DNA of 64,000 bases. Origin: Oerskovia jenensis. GTDB taxonomy: Bacteria > Actinomycetota > Actinomycetes > Actinomycetales > Cellulomonadaceae. A program made the translations under genes and the position numbers. Where the stretch lies: NCBI RefSeq assembly GCF_016907235.1, contig NZ_JAFBBO010000001.1, forward strand, positions 2,604,001 through 2,668,000, written 5' to 3'. The notes under the pieces are model-generated. The model had not been told where the DNA came from. It saw only the letters and a list, made by a program, of their open reading frames with translations, and did not search any database. Every line of letters begins with the position of its first letter. The stretch's first letter is position 1. Shown here piece after piece: positions 56,230 to 64,000 of this stretch.

Positions 56230-57393
56230 ATGCTCGAGACCTCGGCCCGCCTCCTCGCCCTGCTCTCCCTGCTCCAGGCCCGGCGCGACTGGCCGGGGGA
56301 GGCGCTCGCGGAGCGCCTGCGCGTCAGCCCGCGCACGGTGCGGCGCGACGTCGACCGCCTGCGCGAGCTCGGCTACCCGGTGCGCGCGACCAAGGGGCCC
56401 GACGGCGGGTACCGCCTCGACGCCGGCGCCGACCTCCCGCCCCTGCTGTTCGACGACGAGCAGGCGGTCGCGGTCGCCATCGCGCTCCAGACCTCCTCGG
56501 TGGGCGGTCTCGAGGAGCCGGCGCAGCGGGCGCTCGCGACCATCCGCCAGGTCATGCCCGCACGGCTGCGCGGGCGGATCGACGCGCTCGAGGTGACCGC
56601 GGTGCCGTCCGCGCGGGACGGGGCGCGCCCGGACGTGGACCCGGCCGTGCTGGTCGCCGTGGGCAGCGCCGTGCGGGCGCGCGAGGTGCTGCGCTTCGAC
56701 TACGAGGGCGGTTCCTCGCCGCTGCTCGGCTCGGGCGCCGCGGCCTTCCGGGCCCCGCGTCGCGCCGAGCCGCACCACCTCGTGACGTGGGGCGGGCGCT
56801 GGTACCTCGTCGCGTGGGACCTCGAGCGCGAGGACTGGCGCACGTTCCGCGTCGACCGCATGACGCCCCGGACGCCCACGGGACCGCGCTTCGCACCGCG
56901 CGACCTGCCGGACGTGCCGACCGACCGCGGGCCCGCCGGGACAGGGGCGGTGGGCTCCGTGCGCGGCGGCGGCCCCTCGGGTGCTGGTGCGCCGGGTGCG
57001 CCGGGGGCGCGGCCGGGCGGCGACGGCGCTGCCGGGGGATCGCGGGGGAAGGGTGCGGGCAGGGAGCGGCGCGCGAGCCGCGTACCGGGCGCCGACGTCG
57101 CCGCGTACGTCGCGCACCAGTTCTCCCGTCCACGGTGGCCCGCCGAGGGCGAGGTGGTCCTGCACGCCCGGGCGGACGACCTCGCACCGTGGGTCGGCGA
57201 CCAGGGTCTCGTCGAGGCGATCGGCCCGGACCGGTCGAGGCTCGTCGCCGGCTCGTGGTCGTGGCGGGGGCTGGCCGCGTGGGTCGGGATGTTCGACGTC
57301 CCGTTCGAGGTGGTGGGTCCACCCGAGCTGCGCGCGGCGGTGCGCGAGATGGGCGCGCGGTACTGCGAGGCCGTCGGGGACGAAGGGTCGTGA
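56230..57393 (+). CDS. YafY-type HTH/WYL-domain transcriptional regulator
   Basis: A 387-residue regulator. HTH: LAERLRVSPRTVRRDVDRLR (about 28-47), then RATKGPDGGYRLDAG. The WYL domain (about 145-215) shows REVLRFDYEGG, RRAEPHHLVTWGGRWYLVAW and WRTFRVDRM. A Gly/Ala/Pro-rich insert of about 45 residues (about 230-280) separates it from the WCX domain, which ends SWRGLAAWVGMFDVPFEVVG. WYL domains bind ligands or nucleic acids. It is divergent from the DrrAB-type exporter, so a substrate-responsive control loop is likely. Confidence 0.87.
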   Translation: MLETSARLLALLSLLQARRDWPGEALAERLRVSPRTVRRDVDRLRELGYPVRATKGPDGGYRLDAGADLPPLLFDDEQAVAVAIALQTSSVGGLEEPAQRALATIRQVMPARLRGRIDALEVTAVPSARDGARPDVDPAVLVAVGSAVRAREVLRFDYEGGSSPLLGSGAAAFRAPRRAEPHHLVTWGGRWYLVAWDLEREDWRTFRVDRMTPRTPTGPRFAPRDLPDVPTDRGPAGTGAVGSVRGGGPSGAGAPGAPGARPGGDGAAGGSRGKGAGRERRASRVPGADVAAYVAHQFSRPRWPAEGEVVLHARADDLAPWVGDQGLVEAIGPDRSRLVAGSWSWRGLAAWVGMFDVPFEVVGPPELRAAVREMGARYCEAVGDEGS

Positions 57394-57573
57394 GAGGACG
57401 GCCGGTGAGTGCCGTACCGGGCACCTCGTCCGCCGTCGGGCGGGAGACCTGGAGGCGTGGAGGCCGGACGGCGGCGCGGTCCTGCCGGAAGCCGTCGCCT
57501 GCCCCTGGACGGTGTCGCCCGAGGTGGCGCGCCGTGCCCAGGTGAGCGGTGACCGGGGTCACGCGGAGCCGGG

Positions 57574-57603
57574 TTGACCGATGCGTTCACCTCCCCGTAA
57601 TGT
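57574..57603 (+). promoter_or_regulatory. rrn promoter P1
   Basis: TTGACC (57574-57579) and TAATGT (57598-57603) with an 18-nt spacer lie about 460 nt before 16S. This is a strong sigma-70-like promoter in a region with no gene. Confidence 0.7.
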
Positions 57604-57773
57604 TCTCGAAGTCAGCCCGGCAGGGAGAGACAGACACCACTGCGAAGCTCCTCGGAGCCGCCGCGAAGTGGCTGTTCCCCCGGACTGAAATCCGACCTCT
57701 TGACCTGGATGCTTCACGCCTCCGGTGCCTGACGTCGGGGATCGACCTCCGAGTTCGGCCCGGTTTGCCGGGT

Positions 57774-57802
57774 TTGAAACGAAGAAGCCGGTCTGGTAGG
57801 TT
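57774..57802 (+). promoter_or_regulatory. rrn promoter P2
   Basis: TTGAAA (57774-57779) and TAGGTT (57797-57802), 17-nt spacer, about 260 nt before 16S. Together with P1 it forms the tandem promoter arrangement usual for rrn operons. Confidence 0.65.
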
Positions 57803-58065
57803 AGAGAAGTTGCCCCGAGTGAAGGCCCCTGAGGGGTTGGAGTCGGTGCGTGTCGGTTGCTTGAGAACTCAACAGTGTGCTTGATAGTTAATGCCAATTG
57901 TCCTGCATGGGCGTGTGGCGCGCACCTTCGGTGTGTGTTGTGTGTTCGTGTTGAGACTTCTTTTGGTATGAATTGAAAACGTCATGTTTTCGGTTTGTAG
58001 CCATGATTATGGACCTTTGGGTCCGCTTCGTATGGTTGTTAATCCTTCGGGGTTGATAGCAAACA
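57803..58065 (+). other. 16S leader with antitermination/processing elements
   Basis: Transcribed leader of rrn. TTGAGAACTCAACAGTGTGC (57861-57880) resembles a second box in the 16S-23S spacer (59911), as in other actinobacteria. CAACAGTGTGCTTG (57870-57883) is exactly complementary to CAAGCACACTGTTG at 59779-59792, forming the RNase III-type stem around pre-16S. Several short hairpins with CTTCGGTG and CCTTTGGGTCC loops follow. No protein gene is seen. Confidence 0.7.
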
Positions 58066-63090
<5,025 letters not shown>

Positions 63091-63176
63091 CTCAAACTTT
63101 TTGCTACGCGTCCACTGTGCGGTTCCCGAGATACGGGCACACCCTTCGTAACCAGGGTCCCGACATCTCCATAGAG

Positions 63177-63293
63177 TTACGGCGGTCATAGCGAGAGGGA
63201 AACGCCCGGTCCCATTCCGAACCCGGAAGCTAAGCCTCTCAGCGCCGATGGTACTGCCCTGGAGACGGGGTGGGAGAGTAGGTCGCCGCCGGA
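63177..63293 (+). rRNA. rrf: 5S ribosomal RNA
   Basis: About 117 nt. TACGGCGGTCATAGCGAGAG at the start, CCCGGTCCCATTCCGAACCC and GGTGGGAGAGTAGGTCGCCG at the end; 5' ACGGCGGTC and 3' GCCGCCGG form helix I. It follows the 23S processing arm by about 55 nt. Confidence 0.95.
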
Positions 63294-63303
63294 CAACCAT
63301 TCA

Positions 63304-63337
63304 CCAAAGGCCCACCCCTCACGGGGTGGGCCTTTGG
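63304..63337 (+). terminator. rrn operon terminator
   Basis: CCAAAGGCCCACCCC (63304-63318) pairs with GGGGTGGGCCTTTGG (63323-63337); 15-bp stem with a short loop directly after 5S. Confidence 0.9.
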
Positions 63338-63458
63338 CATACCCCCAACACTCACGCGAGCCACGCACCAGCCCCCTCAGCCCCAGCACCCACCCGTGCC
63401 GGGGCTTTCCTGTCCCCGGAAACGCCGCCACGCTCCGACGACCCACCGGGAGCCAGCC
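63338..63458. other. Spacer with no recognised feature
   Basis: Pro-rich-looking sequence between the rrn terminator and the possible small membrane ORF. No gene, tRNA or strong repeat is seen. Confidence 0.5.
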
Positions 63459-63689
63459 TCACTGCCGGGCGCGCCCAGCATGGCCCGGGCCGGAGCCGGT
63501 GGGGTCAGCTCCGCCGTCGGGCCGGGCGCTCCGGCGCTCCGCCGCCGCTGCGGTGCACCCGGACGAGCGAACCTGCTGCGACGACGAGATGCCCCCGAGC
63601 ACGAAGGCCGTCAGGAGGAGCATCGGCGACATGGCGAGCGCCAGAGCCGGCGCAGCCACGACGAGCACGAACGTACCGCCGAGGCTCAC
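63459..63689 (-). CDS. Possible small membrane protein
   Basis: GTG 63689 opens a 76-residue ORF: VSLGGTFVLVVAAPALALAM followed by a second hydrophobic segment, then QVRSSG and a polar tail. The first 35 residues look like a helical hairpin; the tail overlaps GCCGTCGGGC (63513) and looks less protein-like. A TGA is in frame shortly upstream. No convincing ribosome site. It is reported as low-confidence content of this stretch. Confidence 0.3.
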   Translation of the reverse strand: MSLGGTFVLVVAAPALALAMSPMLLLTAFVLGGISSSQQVRSSGCTAAAAERRSARPDGGADPTGSGPGHAGRARQ

Positions 63690-63880
63690 GGCTGTCCGAC
63701 CCGGGGAAGTGGGGGAGGGCGGTGGAACGAGGCATGGTCATGTCCCCCGGACGCAGGTCCCGCACGACGCGTCGGCCGGGCTGCCGATCGAGGGACACAG
63801 TCTGCACCGGTCGTGAGCCGGTAGCCTTCCAGGGGGCGACGGCCGGACCGCGTCGCCGCACAACGGTTCAGGAGGAACAC

Positions 63881-64000
63881 GTGGTTACCCGCATCAGCGC
63901 ACGGAACGCACGCTTTCAGGTGCTGCAGACGTTGCTCGCGAACAGGACCAAGCGTCATCGCGCGGGCGAGTTCATCGTGCAGGGAGTCCGGCCCATCAAC
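63881..64000 (+). CDS. TrmH/SpoU-family RNA methyltransferase, N-terminal part
   Basis: GTG 63881 behind CAGGAGGAACAC starts a frame that runs off the right edge; 40 residues are visible. RISARNARFQVLQTLLANRT and HRAGEFIVQGVRPIN match the start of the SpoU substrate-binding domain, in which the query RNA is contacted before the knotted SAM domain. The expected product is a 2'-O-ribose methyltransferase acting on tRNA or 23S rRNA; its position directly after an rrn operon fits rRNA, but the conserved catalytic motifs lie outside the window. Confidence 0.75.
   Translation, partial: MVTRISARNARFQVLQTLLANRTKRHRAGEFIVQGVRPIN

Noticed and set aside
57430-57900. Small protein gene in the rrn promoter region
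   Set aside because: Region contains two promoters and leader; the open frames lack ribosome sites and recognisable content.

Overview
The window is chromosomal DNA of a very GC-rich actinobacterium. The 16S rRNA (58066-59588), the roughly 3.1 kb 23S rRNA with its actinobacterial insertion, the absence of tRNAs between 16S and 23S, leaderless GTG/ATG starts behind TAGGCT-like -10 boxes, and the gene content (PEP carboxylase, DesK/NarL sensor pairs, WYL and RAMA-domain proteins, LAxTG-type anchored proteins) point to Micrococcales. From memory of 16S sequences it looks closest to Cellulomonadaceae (Cellulomonas/Oerskovia-like); no search was run.

Layout. 1-9.2 kb: a PAS sensor cut by the window edge, a DesK/NarL two-component pair, an SsuD-type monooxygenase, a TetR-controlled quinone/enone reductase with a DUF1304 membrane protein, a CPA1 Na+/H+ antiporter and a DUF1801 protein. 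9.2-16.8 kb: GntR plus MFS, a thioester-domain surface adhesin with a LASTG sorting signal, a second sensor pair, an orphan LuxR HTH protein, a cupin and small ORFs. 16.7-20.6 kb: a phenolic-lipid locus (type III polyketide synthase, ICMT-type methyltransferase, FAD hydroxylase, as in srsABC) with a divergent UbiA prenyltransferase. 20.6-30.5 kb: FUSC and RDD membrane proteins, then three regulator/target sets (MarR with MFS and aldo-keto reductase, MerR with MFS, Lrp with a D-amino-acid dehydrogenase-like enzyme). 30.6-34.5 kb: CPBP protease, sensor pair and an LVQTG-anchored surface protein. 34.6-43.4 kb: epimerase, anion transporter, GNATs, YnfA, a luciferase-like monooxygenase with its FMN reductase, DoxX, and an HTTM protein with its partner. 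43.6-57.4 kb: ClC channel, fourth sensor pair, pyridoxal kinase, PEP carboxylase, endonuclease IV, thiamine-binding protein, a nuclease-fold/RAMA protein, and a DrrAB-type ABC exporter with a WYL regulator. 57.4-63.4 kb: a complete rrn operon with two promoters, processing stems and a terminator. A TrmH-type rRNA methyltransferase starts at 63881 and leaves the window.

The most unusual signal is in the DNA itself. Long, mostly perfect palindromes sit at gene ends, chiefly between convergent genes. Two sequence families recur: family A at 690 and 30518, family B at 8631, 25911 and 28366. Several unique ones share the same build (26476, 36975, 38981, 41931, 51114). Some supply the stop codon and last residues of the flanking gene. 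A separate short motif, GCGCCGTCGGGC (often preceded by GAGCG or GAGCT), is scattered through spacers and through the flexible linkers of unrelated proteins. Several proteins also carry Gly/Ala/Pro-rich insertions that look recently expanded. All gene functions are read from family motifs by eye.
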